Part shown: positions 10,640 through 19,740 of the stretch, piece by piece | How positions within the stretch are numbered: position 1 is the first letter of the stretch | Layout of the letters: each line of letters opens with the position of its first letter | Source of the DNA: Enterovibrio norvegicus DSM 15893 | Lineage (GTDB): Bacteria; Pseudomonadota; Gammaproteobacteria; Enterobacterales; Vibrionaceae | Direction of reading: 5' to 3' | Length of the DNA: 64,000 nt | Assembly: GCF_900115495.1 (NCBI RefSeq) | Contig: NZ_FOWR01000025.1 | Coordinates: forward strand, 19,668-83,667 | The notes under the pieces: generated by a model | What the model was told of the DNA's origin: nothing | Database searches by the model: none | What the model saw: the letters and a program-made list of their open reading frames with translations, nothing else | Translations under genes and position numbers: made by a program

Positions 10640-11671
10640 CTATTTTGATGCCGTCACTATGCTTTCTTTCTCATCAAGTTGGTCTTTTTGCGGCTCGAAT
10701 TGTGGTGACACCTCTGAGGCGAGTTGAACCTGTGTTGCCACCATGTTTTCCATGATCTTCACCAAGCTTGCCCAGTTCACCTTCTTCTCTTCTTCGAACA
10801 GCGATTCAAAGTTATCAGGTGTCCATGCAATAAAGCGCTTGGGGTTCAACGCGCGGCCAAGGAAGCGCACTTCATAGTGAAGGTGAGGGCCCGTTGATAA
10901 ACCTGTGTTACCAGACCAACCAATCAAGTCGCCTTTTTTCACAAAATTCCCCGTGTTCACATTGAATTTATCAAGGTGAGCGTAAAGCGTCATAAAGCCA
11001 AAGGCATGGTCAATTTTCAGCATGTTACCGTACCCTTTCTTACGGCTTGGGCGTTTATATTCCACCACGCCGTCTGCGGGCGCATAAACCGGGGTGCCAA
11101 TGTCCGCAGTGAGATCGAGCCCAAGGTGGAATTTCTTATTGCCCGTCACGGGGTGAGTACGAGAACCATAACCGGAAGAGCGACGATAACTTTCAATCGG
11201 CTGACCGCTTGGTATGAGCTGCAACATGGTGGAGCGAACCGCTGAGTTTATCGCTGCGACATCCAAACGCTGTGCCAGCGGTGCATCGTTGTCGGTTTCT
11301 TTTTCAAGGCCAAGCACTTCTTCAACCGTTGATACGCGCTTGGTCAGGTAATCCAGTTGGTTATCTTTGTCTTCGATGGTTTGCGCGTACTCTTCTTCTT
11401 TATTGCTGATCAACTGCTCAAGTTGTTGGCGCTTTTGTTTTAGCGTTTCAAGTTGGCCTACCAGTTCCGAGCTTTGTTCCGTCATGTTCTGAAGGGTCAG
11501 CTCGGCGGTTTCTGAACGATGGCTCAGGTAATAGATCGCCGCAATGCTGGCGGCAATGCCCGTCACCAGAATGACCAAAAAGATGAGAAGGGCTTTTTTA
11601 AGCCAAGGGGACATCACATAGTGACGCGACCCATTGGCATGAGAGACAGCAATTCGAATGTTGTGTGGCAT
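10640..11671 (-). CDS. M23-family peptidoglycan endopeptidase
   Basis: This 343-aa protein has a single N-terminal membrane anchor (about residues 27-49), a coiled-coil region (about 57-125), and a C-terminal LytM/M23 domain. Zinc and catalytic residues are visible in HLGLDLTA (HxxxD), LYAHLD and HLHYEVR. It is predicted to cut stem-peptide crosslinks or act as an amidase activator on the periplasmic side of the inner membrane. All catalytic residues look intact, so an active hydrolase is likelier than a degenerate activator. Its start is 45 bases from the end of the PilZ gene behind it. Confidence 0.88.
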   Translation of the reverse strand: MPHNIRIAVSHANGSRHYVMSPWLKKALLIFLVILVTGIAASIAAIYYLSHRSETAELTLQNMTEQSSELVGQLETLKQKRQQLEQLISNKEEEYAQTIEDKDNQLDYLTKRVSTVEEVLGLEKETDNDAPLAQRLDVAAINSAVRSTMLQLIPSGQPIESYRRSSGYGSRTHPVTGNKKFHLGLDLTADIGTPVYAPADGVVEYKRPSRKKGYGNMLKIDHAFGFMTLYAHLDKFNVNTGNFVKKGDLIGWSGNTGLSTGPHLHYEVRFLGRALNPKRFIAWTPDNFESLFEEEKKVNWASLVKIMENMVATQVQLASEVSPQFEPQKDQLDEKESIVTASK

Positions 11672-11716
11672 GTGACTACTACTTTATGTACGTATGCGCA
11701 GCGAGCAAAAAAAGGA

Positions 11717-12088
11717 TTATACGATATCTTTCATATCGGTGAGTTGTGCTAATTCTCGATGAAGCAAATCATCATTGCCAACGTTTAATTCAACGAGGCG
11801 TTTTAGGTGGCTGGCACTGTCGATATCGATGTGTACGATTTTACAGCAAAGCAGGCCATCGACCTCTTGAACCACGTCAACATCCATATCAATGCTGATC
11901 TCAGATTCATGAAGTTGGAAGTGAACATTGTATTCCTGTGCGCTTTCCATTTGCCAGTGTGTAGGAGCTTCTAGCAGTGCGCCTTTTAGTGATAAATCTA
12001 AAATCTTTGTGTCCCATGCACCATCGCCGTGTTTCATGGTGGCGGGCGCTCGGTATACAACGCGAGAAAATTGTCGACGTTCTGCCAT
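11717..12088 (-). CDS. Small single PilZ-domain protein
   Basis: This 123-aa protein is essentially one PilZ domain. RRQFSR supplies the RxxxR element (residues about 4-9) and DLSLKG the DxSxxG element (about 31-36), so c-di-GMP binding is expected. It lies upstream of the M23 gene in the same direction with a gap of about 45 bases, so the two may be co-transcribed. That would link c-di-GMP to cell-wall cutting, which is inference. A purine-rich site (GAGGACAT) precedes the ATG. Confidence 0.85.
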   Translation of the reverse strand: MAERRQFSRVVYRAPATMKHGDGAWDTKILDLSLKGALLEAPTHWQMESAQEYNVHFQLHESEISIDMDVDVVQEVDGLLCCKIVHIDIDSASHLKRLVELNVGNDDLLHRELAQLTDMKDIV

Positions 12089-12283
12089 AACTTATGTCCT
12101 CGGAGGCGTTGTCTTGCCTCAGATTTGTTACACCATACTATGAAACTCTTTACACCAGTGTAGGTGAGACGCACCTATAACTCTACTCTTGCTTGTCTCG
12201 AGCGTGATGCACGGCGCGTGTTAGTGATAATACGCTCAATGATATTGTGCAGATCTGTTATATCCGACTGTGAAACAAAAAGA

Positions 12284-12309
12284 AAAAGGGCCACCGAAGT
12301 GACCCTTTT
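12284..12309 (-). terminator. ettA terminator
   Basis: Read on the minus strand, AAAAGGGTCAC-TTCG-GTGGCCCTTTT folds with one mismatch and continues into further T residues, just after the ettA stop codon. Confidence 0.85.
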
Positions 12310-12328
12310 ACGTACATCATGCCCAATA

Positions 12329-13996
12329 TTACTTGGTGACACGCTTGTACTTCATGCGGTGCGGTTGGGCTGCTTGTGCGCCCAACGTTTGCTTCAACCA
12401 CTCGCTGTATTCGTTGTAGTTACCTTCGAAGAAGTTCACTTTACCTTCGTCGCGGTAATCAAGAATATGGGTAGCGATACGGTCAAGGAACCAACGGTCG
12501 TGCGAGATAACCATGGCACAGCCTGGGAATTCCAGCAGTGCTTCTTCTAATGCACGTAGGGTTTCTACGTCCAAGTCATTGGTTGGTTCATCCAGCAGCA
12601 ATACGTTGCCACCTGATTTAAGCAGTTTCGCCAAGTGAACACGGTTACGCTCACCACCTGACAAATCACCGATGCGTTTTTGTTGATCGCTGCCTTTGAA
12701 GTTGAAGCGCGAGCAGTACGCACGTGCTGGAAGCTCAAAGTTGTGGATACGGATAATTTCCGCACCTTCAGAGATCTCTTGGTACACGGTGTTTGAATCC
12801 GTCATGCTGTCACGGAACTGTTCAACCGATGCCAGTTGCACGGTTTCACCCAGCTCGATGGTGCCGCTGTCGGGTTGCTCAGTGCCACTCAACATCTTGA
12901 ACAGGGTTGATTTACCCGCACCGTTCGCACCGATGATGCCGACGATTGCACCTTTTGGCACGCTGAATGACAAGTCATCAATCAACACGCGATCACCAAA
13001 TGATTTGGTCAGATTGTTGATTTCGATAACTTTATCACCAAGACGCAGACCCGGCGGAATGAACAGCTCATTGGTTTCGTTACGGCGTTGGTGTTCGCTG
13101 TTGTTCAGCTCTTCAAAGCGCGCCATACGTGCTTTAGACTTTGACTGACGGCCTTTAGGATTCTGACGAACCCACTCAAGTTCTTTCTCGATGGTCTTCT
13201 GGCGAGCACTTTCTTGCGACGATTCTTGTTGTAGACGCGCATCTTTTTGCTCAAGCCATGAGGTGTAGTTACCTTCCCATGGGATACCTTCACCACGGTC
13301 AAGCTCTAGGATCCAGCCAGCAGCGTTGTCCAAGAAGTAACGGTCGTGCGTGATAGCCACAACGGTACCGTTGTAATCCACCAAGAAACGCTCCAACCAA
13401 CCCACAGATTCTGCATCCAAGTGGTTCGTTGGTTCGTCAAGAAGCAACATGTCAGGTTTTTCTAGCAGAAGACGACAGATAGCAACACGACGACGCTCAC
13501 CACCAGACAGGTGCTTAATTTTCGCATCCCATTCTGGCAAACGCAGTGCGTCAGCAGCGCGCTCAAGGGCGTTATCAAGATTGTGGCCGTCTTTAGCTTG
13601 GATCAGCGCTTCCAGTTCGCCTTGCTCTTTTGCAAGGGCATCGAAGTCTGCATCAGGTTCTGCGTACGCCGCGTAAACTGCGTCTAGACGAGAAAGTGCA
13701 CCCGCAACATCCGCCACCGCTTCTTCTACGGTTTCACGAACGGTTTTTTCTTCATCCAGTTTTGGTTCCTGAGGCAGGTAACCCACTTTGATGCCAGGTT
13801 GTGCACGTGCTTCACCTTCGATATCGGTATCGATACCCGCCATGATGCGAAGAAGGGTGGATTTACCTGCACCGTTTAGACCCAATACGCCGATTTTGGC
13901 GCCAGGGAAAAAGCACAGAGAGATGTCTTTCAGGATCTGACGCTTCGGTGGCACAATTTTGCCAACGCGCGACATGGTATAAACGTACTCAGCCAT
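12329..13996 (-). CDS. ettA: Energy-dependent translational throttle EttA
   Basis: This 555-aa ABC-F protein binds the ribosomal E site and gates entry into elongation according to the ATP/ADP ratio. It has two ATP-binding cassettes: Walker A GLNGAGKST with signature LSGGE, then Walker A GANGAGKST with signature LSGGERNRVHLAKLL and LLLDEPTND. No membrane segments are present. I chose the ATG at 13996 (MAEYVYTMSRVGK) because it gives exactly the E. coli length and N-terminus; an upstream in-frame start at 14047 would add 17 non-conserved residues. Confidence 0.96.
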   Translation of the reverse strand: MAEYVYTMSRVGKIVPPKRQILKDISLCFFPGAKIGVLGLNGAGKSTLLRIMAGIDTDIEGEARAQPGIKVGYLPQEPKLDEEKTVRETVEEAVADVAGALSRLDAVYAAYAEPDADFDALAKEQGELEALIQAKDGHNLDNALERAADALRLPEWDAKIKHLSGGERRRVAICRLLLEKPDMLLLDEPTNHLDAESVGWLERFLVDYNGTVVAITHDRYFLDNAAGWILELDRGEGIPWEGNYTSWLEQKDARLQQESSQESARQKTIEKELEWVRQNPKGRQSKSKARMARFEELNNSEHQRRNETNELFIPPGLRLGDKVIEINNLTKSFGDRVLIDDLSFSVPKGAIVGIIGANGAGKSTLFKMLSGTEQPDSGTIELGETVQLASVEQFRDSMTDSNTVYQEISEGAEIIRIHNFELPARAYCSRFNFKGSDQQKRIGDLSGGERNRVHLAKLLKSGGNVLLLDEPTNDLDVETLRALEEALLEFPGCAMVISHDRWFLDRIATHILDYRDEGKVNFFEGNYNEYSEWLKQTLGAQAAQPHRMKYKRVTK

Positions 13997-14476
13997 TTCT
14001 GCTCGCGTTCTCTTGTCACATAAAAGGCTTATTCTATCCCAATCCACCCCAAGTTGCAGGTATCAAAGACGTAAATAGAACTTGAAACCGCCTGAGGAAT
14101 GTCGATGAAAAGGGAACCATTTTTGCATTGAGATTACCAATTAGCAGGATGCGGCAAAAAATGCGGGACATTTGAGGCTCTAAGCCTGCGCGCTTCTTTC
14201 TGTTAAACGCTTCACTTTGACGCATTCAGCAACAGTTAAATAGGGGCATTTGTGCCGACAGTTTGGTATATACCCAAGTTACCTGACATCAAGCATCTTT
14301 AGGATTCTTGGGTATATCCCCTTAAACGACCGTGGTATGAAGGTGTCTGACTTTGTGGCGTGACATTGCCAGAAAGGGCATGGGTCACAGATACAATTAA
14401 ACTCAGTGAAATCTGAATCTTTGCGCGGTTTAGGTATAAGCTAAATGAACAGGTGCGCCTTGGAGAAGCATACGGA
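13997..14476. other. Intergenic region with long-armed inverted repeat
   Basis: The 480 bases between divergent ettA and slt hold no gene. ATATACCCAAG (14268-14278) and CTTGGGTATAT (14308-14318) form a perfect 11-bp inverted repeat around a 29-base spacer. The CCCAAG / CTTGGG arms resemble intergenic repeats I associate with Vibrio genomes, but a genome-wide count would be needed to confirm that. The repeat lacks a clear T-tract and is not a convincing terminator. The promoters of both genes should lie here. Confidence 0.6.
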
Positions 14477-16462
14477 ATGCTATCAACAAAAAAATCAATA
14501 ATTACAAACGCCTATTATAAATCGCTTAGCGCGATGTCTCGTTCGATTTCAACCAAAATGCTGCCTGCCAGTTTGATGGCGTTGACGATGGTTTCGACGT
14601 CGTCTTATGCCTTAACGCTAGATGAAAAACGTGCGCGCTATGAGTCAGCGATATCTGCCATAGAAGGCAATAACCTGGCGGAGTTTACACGCCTCAAAAA
14701 CAGTATTTCAGATTATCCGCTTTATCCGTATTTGGACTATCGCAGCTTTTCACGTTCGTTGAACTCGGCGTCGATGAATGACGTTCAGCAGTTTGAAAAA
14801 ACCTATGCTGACTTGCCTTTTACGCGCTCCATTCGCGCGAGGTATTTGAGTACATTGGCGGCGAAAGGACAGTGGAAAACCTTGCTGACGTATCAAAAGA
14901 CGTTGCCGCGTGGCGAGAGCTACCAATGCCAATATTATTTTGCCCATAGCCAAGCGGGTGATAAAGCCCTTGCGCTGTCTGGCGCTAAATCGCTTTACCT
15001 CTCAGGCTCGTCGGTTGATAACGCCTGTGACCCGCTATTTAGCTTCCTTGAAGACAATGGGAAATTGAACAACGACCTGATCTTAGAACGCATGTTGTTG
15101 GTGTTTGATAAGCGCAATGTTGCCTTAATGCGCTACCTCAATAAGCAATTGACTGGATCAGCAAAAGCACGCGGCGAACAAATTCAAGATTTGTACGATA
15201 AGCCTCAAAGCGTGTCAGATTTCTCGAAGAAAAACAAAGTAACACCGTTTAATCAGCGTCTTACGCGTTTAGCGTTTGAGCGCCTTGCTCGCATTGATTC
15301 CAAAGAAGCCGTCGCGCAGTTTACGCGCACCGTGGAAGGGCAACATTACACGCGCCATGTTCGCCAAGAAATGGCCGATTTTGTGGCAAGTCGCTTGATG
15401 AGTACCGATGACGAGACCTTGGCGACGTGGCGAGATAGCAAGCTCAAGACCACGCAAAATCCGTCGCTGCTCGATCGCCGTATTCGTGTGTCATTACTGA
15501 GCGCGGATTGGAAAGGCGTTAACCTTTGGTTAGGTAAGCTTTCAGCGGAAGAAGCGAAAAACCTCAAATGGCAATACTGGAAAGCCCGTGTTGCGTTAGA
15601 GCTTGGCAATAAAGCGGCGGCAGAAAAAGGGTTTGCTGCCATGCTGGGCGAGCGCAATTTCTACAGTGTGGCTGCCGCTTCACACCTGAATGCGGCAATC
15701 ACTATTCCTCAGCAACACACACCGCTTGATAGCGCAAAAATTGTGCCGTTCCAATCAACATTGGATCGCGTTGATGAGCTTCTTGCGTTAGACAAGCTCA
15801 CTGCGGCGCGTCGTGAATGGCGTCATCTGTTGAATGGCGCGACTCAAGAGCAAAAAGCCATGCTGGCAGCTTATGCGTCTCAGCATAAGTGGCATCATCT
15901 GTCTGTGCAGGCCACGATTGCTGGCAAGCTCTGGGGACATTTGGAATACCGTTTCCCATTGGCCCATCGTTGGTGGTTTGAATTTTTCAGCAAAGAGCGC
16001 CAAGTCCCCCTAACGACATTGCTGGCGTTATCTCGTCAGGAAAGTGCGTTTTACACCAATGCAGTATCACCCGTGGGGGCGCGTGGCTTGATGCAACTTA
16101 TGCCTGCGACAGCGCGAGAAACCTCGAAGAAATTGGGTTTCAATTATCGCGGTACGAAAAGCTTGAGTGATCCGGGGGTGAACATTCGACTTGGCAGTGG
16201 TTATCTCAGCATGATGCTCGATCGCTTTGATGAAAACCGTATCTTGGCGTTTGCAGCTTACAACGCTGGCCCGCACCGCGTGACGCGTTGGTTGGAACGA
16301 TCTGATGGCAACCTGGATGCCATTTCGTTTATTGAAGCGATTCCTTTCAGAGAAACACGTGGTTATGTTCAGAACGTGCTGATGTATGACATCTATTACA
16401 GCAAATTGCTTGGACAACCGATGCAATTTTTAACCACTGGTGAGCAAGGCTACCAATATTAA
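14477..16462 (+). CDS. slt: Soluble lytic murein transglycosylase
   Basis: This periplasmic enzyme cleaves the glycan backbone of peptidoglycan, forming 1,6-anhydro ends. The N-terminal 430 residues form the helical superhelix; the C-terminal SLT domain contains the catalytic glutamate in SRQESAFY, then VGARGLMQLMPATA and AFAAYNAGPHRV. A signal peptide ends near SSYA/LTLDEK. I preferred the ATG at 14477 because GGAG lies 11 bases upstream; the ATG at 14534, directly before the signal peptide, gives 642 aa, close to E. coli (645 aa), so the start is uncertain. slt-trpR-yjjX order is as in E. coli. Confidence 0.93.
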   Translation: MLSTKKSIITNAYYKSLSAMSRSISTKMLPASLMALTMVSTSSYALTLDEKRARYESAISAIEGNNLAEFTRLKNSISDYPLYPYLDYRSFSRSLNSASMNDVQQFEKTYADLPFTRSIRARYLSTLAAKGQWKTLLTYQKTLPRGESYQCQYYFAHSQAGDKALALSGAKSLYLSGSSVDNACDPLFSFLEDNGKLNNDLILERMLLVFDKRNVALMRYLNKQLTGSAKARGEQIQDLYDKPQSVSDFSKKNKVTPFNQRLTRLAFERLARIDSKEAVAQFTRTVEGQHYTRHVRQEMADFVASRLMSTDDETLATWRDSKLKTTQNPSLLDRRIRVSLLSADWKGVNLWLGKLSAEEAKNLKWQYWKARVALELGNKAAAEKGFAAMLGERNFYSVAAASHLNAAITIPQQHTPLDSAKIVPFQSTLDRVDELLALDKLTAARREWRHLLNGATQEQKAMLAAYASQHKWHHLSVQATIAGKLWGHLEYRFPLAHRWWFEFFSKERQVPLTTLLALSRQESAFYTNAVSPVGARGLMQLMPATARETSKKLGFNYRGTKSLSDPGVNIRLGSGYLSMMLDRFDENRILAFAAYNAGPHRVTRWLERSDGNLDAISFIEAIPFRETRGYVQNVLMYDIYYSKLLGQPMQFLTTGEQGYQY

Positions 16463-16469
16463 CATTAAT

Positions 16470-16541
16470 GCCCGCCCTCTGATTCGTGACCTGCTTAACC
16501 GATTAGTGGGTACTCAATGAGAGGGGCGGGCGTTTTCTTTT
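16470..16541 (+). terminator. slt terminator with large loop
   Basis: GCCCGCCCTCT (16470-16480) pairs with AGAGGGGCGGGC (16520-16531), allowing one bulged G, and GTTTTCTTTTT follows. The strong GC stem encloses about 39 bases, unusually long for a terminator loop, but the T-tract placement supports the call. Confidence 0.75.
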
Positions 16542-16741
16542 TATCGCTCAACACTGTTGTTAACCTTCTTATCCCCGTGTGTTTTCAAGGAAATATCATT
16601 CCTTAAACATTTAGGGTATGAATGCGTTTTAGCGATATTGAATGTTTGAGTGGCACACGCGCTGTGCGTACAATGTTTGTGTGAAAGCCATTATGCTCAT
16701 GATTTGAGTATAAGTAACGGGCATCAATGCATGAGGTAGCA

Positions 16742-17035
16742 ATGGAAAACACACCTGAGTATTCAGACTGGCAAGAAGTTCTCACTCTTATCCACCGTGC
16801 GATCGATGCGGGCCACGAAGAAAAACTGTTGAAAATGCTGCTTACCCAAGACGAGCGAGACACGCTTGTTACCCGCGTAAACATCGTTAATGAGTTATTG
16901 AAAGGCGAGATCAGCCAGCGTCAGCTTAGCCAAATGCTGGGTGTGGGCGTCGCAACCATCACTCGCGGATCGAACGAATTGAAGCAATTTGATGAGTCGG
17001 AAAAAGCGTGGCTGGTGGAGTTGTTGAAGAAATAG
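16742..17035 (+). CDS. trpR: Trp operon repressor
   Basis: This 97-aa protein is the tryptophan-activated repressor of the trp operon and of its own gene. The helix-turn-helix is QRQLSQMLGVGVATITRGSN, near-identical in pattern to E. coli TrpR (108 aa). The ATG at 16742 (MENTPEYSDW) follows GAGGTAGCA; an ATG 15 bases upstream is less well placed. It lies downstream of slt and is convergent with yjjX. I could not identify a clear trp operator in the 200 bases upstream. Confidence 0.94.
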   Translation: MENTPEYSDWQEVLTLIHRAIDAGHEEKLLKMLLTQDERDTLVTRVNIVNELLKGEISQRQLSQMLGVGVATITRGSNELKQFDESEKAWLVELLKK

Positions 17036-17130
17036 GGGGGAAGAAAGGTTCTAGGAAGAGCAGGTCCTCGATCCTAGGAAAAGCAAAAGCGAAAAGCTTG
17101 ACGCCATTTCAGACCTTCAAAGAATCTTTG

Positions 17131-17249
17131 CAGGACCCAGGACCCAGGACCCAGGACCCAGGACCCAGGACCCAGGACCCAGGACCCAGGACCCAGGACC
17201 CAGGACCCAGGACCCAGGACACAGGACCCAGGACCCAGGACCCAGGACC
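17131..17249. repeat. Tandem heptamer array, CAGGACC x17
   Basis: Seventeen head-to-tail copies of the 7-base unit CAGGACC fill the gap between the convergent trpR and yjjX genes. Sixteen are perfect and one (17215-17221) ends in A instead of C. The array reads through as an open frame in both directions only because of its base composition, and no protein is likely. Confidence 0.97.
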
Positions 17250-17264
17250 GCATTTTTTTCCCTA

Positions 17265-17801
17265 TCACTCCTCCGGAAACAACGCAGGATGGATAAACGG
17301 GATCAGCGCCAACACCAAGGCTTGATGGTAGACCGAGCTTCGAGTGAGTAAGTGTCCGGTAAGCATGCCAATAGCCCCGCCTTTTTGCTTCACGTTTTCT
17401 TCGTTAAACATTTCATCCATCACATCACCCAGTTCTTTGCCTGCTTCAATGCCTTTAATGGCGGCAGGTGGCAAGGGGAGAGAGGCTGAGCGGGCTTCGC
17501 CAGTTCGATGTTTTCCGTCGATGTTTGCGCTTTCAATCACCATCCATGCAAACGTGAAAGGGTTGTCTAGCCCGGCTTCCACACCCACATAAAAATCCCC
17601 TTCAACGATCGCTTTTGCGTTTCTTACTCGATTACGGGCGCCCGCCAAGGTTTCTTCGCTGGTCATGGGTTGATCGGGCACATCGCTGGACACGGATACA
17701 CCTTGAAAGGTCATGTCTTGTTCTGGAAAAACGGCGCGAAACGCGGTGTCTACTGCTGCAATTTTGGCAGGGTTAAGCGAAGTAACAATAACGGTGGTCA
17801 T
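17265..17801 (-). CDS. yjjX: Inosine/xanthosine triphosphatase
   Basis: This 178-aa house-cleaning NTPase hydrolyses ITP and XTP, keeping deaminated purines out of RNA and DNA. The family N-terminus (TSLNPAKIAAV), the SEETLAGARNR segment and YVGVEAGLD are all present, and size equals the E. coli protein (170 aa plus a short tail). Its place beside trpR is conserved with E. coli. The 3' end lies 16 bases from the heptamer array, so the array may affect the transcript end. Confidence 0.92.
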   Translation of the reverse strand: MTTVIVTSLNPAKIAAVDTAFRAVFPEQDMTFQGVSVSSDVPDQPMTSEETLAGARNRVRNAKAIVEGDFYVGVEAGLDNPFTFAWMVIESANIDGKHRTGEARSASLPLPPAAIKGIEAGKELGDVMDEMFNEENVKQKGGAIGMLTGHLLTRSSVYHQALVLALIPFIHPALFPEE

Positions 17802-17833
17802 GGGCGGTACTTTCCTAACGGTGGTGATGATGG

Positions 17834-18688
17834 CTAAAGTGTCGAGTTGTTTTGCTCGTTTGATGGCTCAGAAGATAATGTTTTATTGCGTGTAAAAGGC
17901 ATGCGGAGTAGACCAAACAACCAGACCACATGTTTTTCTTCTCGCACGTAGGATAAGCCAATGGTCATGCCGTAGTGCCCCTCGTCAGGTTGAGCGCGAT
18001 ACGTGTTAAACAGACGATCCCAAATAGCCAGATTAAACCCAAAGTTTGAGTCCGACTCATGGCGATGAATGGAGTGATGAACGCGGTGCATGTCTGGCGT
18101 CACAACAAACCATCGCACCACCTTGTCGATTGAATGCGGCAAGGCAACGTTGCTGTGATTAAACAACGCCATACCGCTAAGAATGATTTCAAACAGGATC
18201 ACGGCAACCACTGGCGCGCCGAGTAACGCAATAGCTGCCAACTTGATCAACATGGAAAGCAAAATTTCAAGGGTATGGAATCGTGCGCCAGAGGTGACGT
18301 CTAAATCTCGGTCAGCATGATGTACGGCATGCAGTCGCCATAAAAGAGGGACGGTGTGGAAAAGGCGGTGTTGGAACCAGATGATGCCATCTAACGCGAC
18401 AATGCTAATTAGCACGGCAATGCCATGAGAGATCTCGAAAAAGTGAAATAAGCCGATGCCATTGGCTTGGCACCAAGCGGCAAAACCCGCCGCTGCAACG
18501 GGGAAGATGATGCGTAATGCGATCGTGTTAAATACCATCAACGAAATGTTGTTCAGCCAGCGTTTTGCTTTACTGACGGAAAGAAGACGCTTAGGAAAGA
18601 GCCACTCGAATGCCGCCATCATGATGAAGATGGAGAAAAAAGAAAACAAACGAAACACCGTTTCGTGAGATTCGATATAGCTCAGCAC
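17834..18688 (-). CDS. Sterol desaturase / fatty acid hydroxylase family membrane enzyme
   Basis: This protein of about 284 aa has several membrane segments and the histidine clusters that bind the di-iron centre of this superfamily: HRLFH, HAVHHADRD, HSN, and HRVHHSIHRHESD. It is expected to be an oxygen-dependent hydroxylase or desaturase of a lipid; the substrate cannot be told. I chose a GTG start at 18688 because AAGGAG lies just upstream and the reading begins shortly before the first membrane helix; an in-frame ATG at 18769 would add 27 polar residues. Confidence 0.82.
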   Translation of the reverse strand: MLSYIESHETVFRLFSFFSIFIMMAAFEWLFPKRLLSVSKAKRWLNNISLMVFNTIALRIIFPVAAAGFAAWCQANGIGLFHFFEISHGIAVLISIVALDGIIWFQHRLFHTVPLLWRLHAVHHADRDLDVTSGARFHTLEILLSMLIKLAAIALLGAPVVAVILFEIILSGMALFNHSNVALPHSIDKVVRWFVVTPDMHRVHHSIHRHESDSNFGFNLAIWDRLFNTYRAQPDEGHYGMTIGLSYVREEKHVVWLFGLLRMPFTRNKTLSSEPSNEQNNSTL

Positions 18689-18935
18689 ACTCTCTCCTTG
18701 ATATAGCTTCGGGCAGCATTTGTGGCGATTTTCTTCTGTATTATCGGCTTCTGATTTAAGCGACGCCACTTCAGAGCCCTTGCCTTGAAAAAAGCCTCAC
18801 AAACTGCTGTAAAAAATCATCATCAAAGGTCAGTAGACCCAATAGTCAGATTATCACATTTCAATGTGTAACATTACGGGATGGTTTCGCATGAGGTTTA
18901 CTGGGTGCAGAGCAGCGATAACATCAGGATCAGAA

Positions 18936-18970
18936 AAAACGCTCTCATCCGGTCAAGGAGGAGAGCGTTT
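18936..18970 (-). terminator. Terminator of the spondin-N gene pair
   Basis: AAACGCTCTC (18938-18947) and GAGAGCGTTT (18961-18970) form a perfect 10-bp stem. On the minus strand the stem runs into TTTTTTCTG, so it would end the leftward transcript from the two genes to the right, about 95 bases after the last stop codon. Confidence 0.85.
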
Positions 18971-19064
18971 GGAACATCAAGTTCGGCTAGATGAAAACCT
19001 GATGTTACCGCTCAGACACGTCAATGGGAGGCTAGGACGTCTCTGGCGTTCACTGTTACTCGAA

Positions 19065-19727
19065 CTACCACACTCGAGTAATCGTGACTTTCGCGCCCGG
19101 GTTGAGGAAGCGATGACGGTATGACAATGCTGAATCACTCAAACCATCATCCGCAGACAGCACGCCGGGATGAATGCGAATACGATCGACATCATCACGT
19201 TCCGCATTAAAGCCTTCTCCGCCGCCTGCTGGGCCGGGAATGGCAGATGCAGCTTCGTCATTGGCTTCTGTTCCTGCATCCCAAACAGGGATGTTGAATG
19301 ACATGCTCTGGCCAGGTTTGATTTTCCTCAGGTTGATGCCTGTTTCAGCCACGATGGCGTCATTGGTGTTCACAAACATAGAAGCCACAGACAAGTATTG
19401 GGTGCTCTTACGCGAGACGTATACCGTGAACTCCTCTGATGCGCCCGGTGGCAATGCGCCTTCGCCAGAGAAGGTTTCTCCGACTTTTCGATTGTCTTCG
19501 TAAGCCAGTACACCACTGTTATCACCGCCTTCGGCCAATTTCTCCAACGCGACGGAAACAGGTTGGCCTGTTTCGAACAAGGTGAACTGCTTCTTGTGTG
19601 TAATCAGGGTAACGGGAGACATAGGCTGCGCGTCAGTGAGGTTTTCCACCGTCACTTTGTACTCTTTTTGCAGCGGACATCCCGCAAGGATCAGTGCCGT
19701 TAGGCCAACAAGGGATAAGCGAAACAT
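19065..19727 (-). CDS. Spondin-N domain lipoprotein
   Basis: This 220-aa protein has a lipoprotein signal (LILAGC, Cys about 16) and a single spondin-N-like domain, a fold better known from extracellular matrix proteins. Typical elements are VTVENLTD, SPVTLITHKK, LEKLAEGGD and DAGTEANDE. It should be attached to the outer membrane or face the periplasm or cell surface. The next gene upstream encodes a paralogue with the same order of motifs, 13 bases away, so this is a tandem duplication in one operon. The function is unknown; a role in adhesion or extracellular binding is only a suggestion. Confidence 0.75.
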   Translation of the reverse strand: MFRLSLVGLTALILAGCPLQKEYKVTVENLTDAQPMSPVTLITHKKQFTLFETGQPVSVALEKLAEGGDNSGVLAYEDNRKVGETFSGEGALPPGASEEFTVYVSRKSTQYLSVASMFVNTNDAIVAETGINLRKIKPGQSMSFNIPVWDAGTEANDEAASAIPGPAGGGEGFNAERDDVDRIRIHPGVLSADDGLSDSALSYRHRFLNPGAKVTITRVW

Positions 19728-19740
19728 AGTCAGCCCTCCC

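Noticed and set aside
12164..12550. Rightward frame overlapping the 3' end of ettA
   Set aside because: It is antisense to conserved ettA sequence and has no ribosome site or recognisable domain.
17008..17325. Open frames on both strands running through the CAGGACC array, giving repeat proteins
   Set aside because: The frames exist because a 7-base unit without stop codons stays open in all phases; there is no ribosome site and the flanks are parts of trpR and yjjX.
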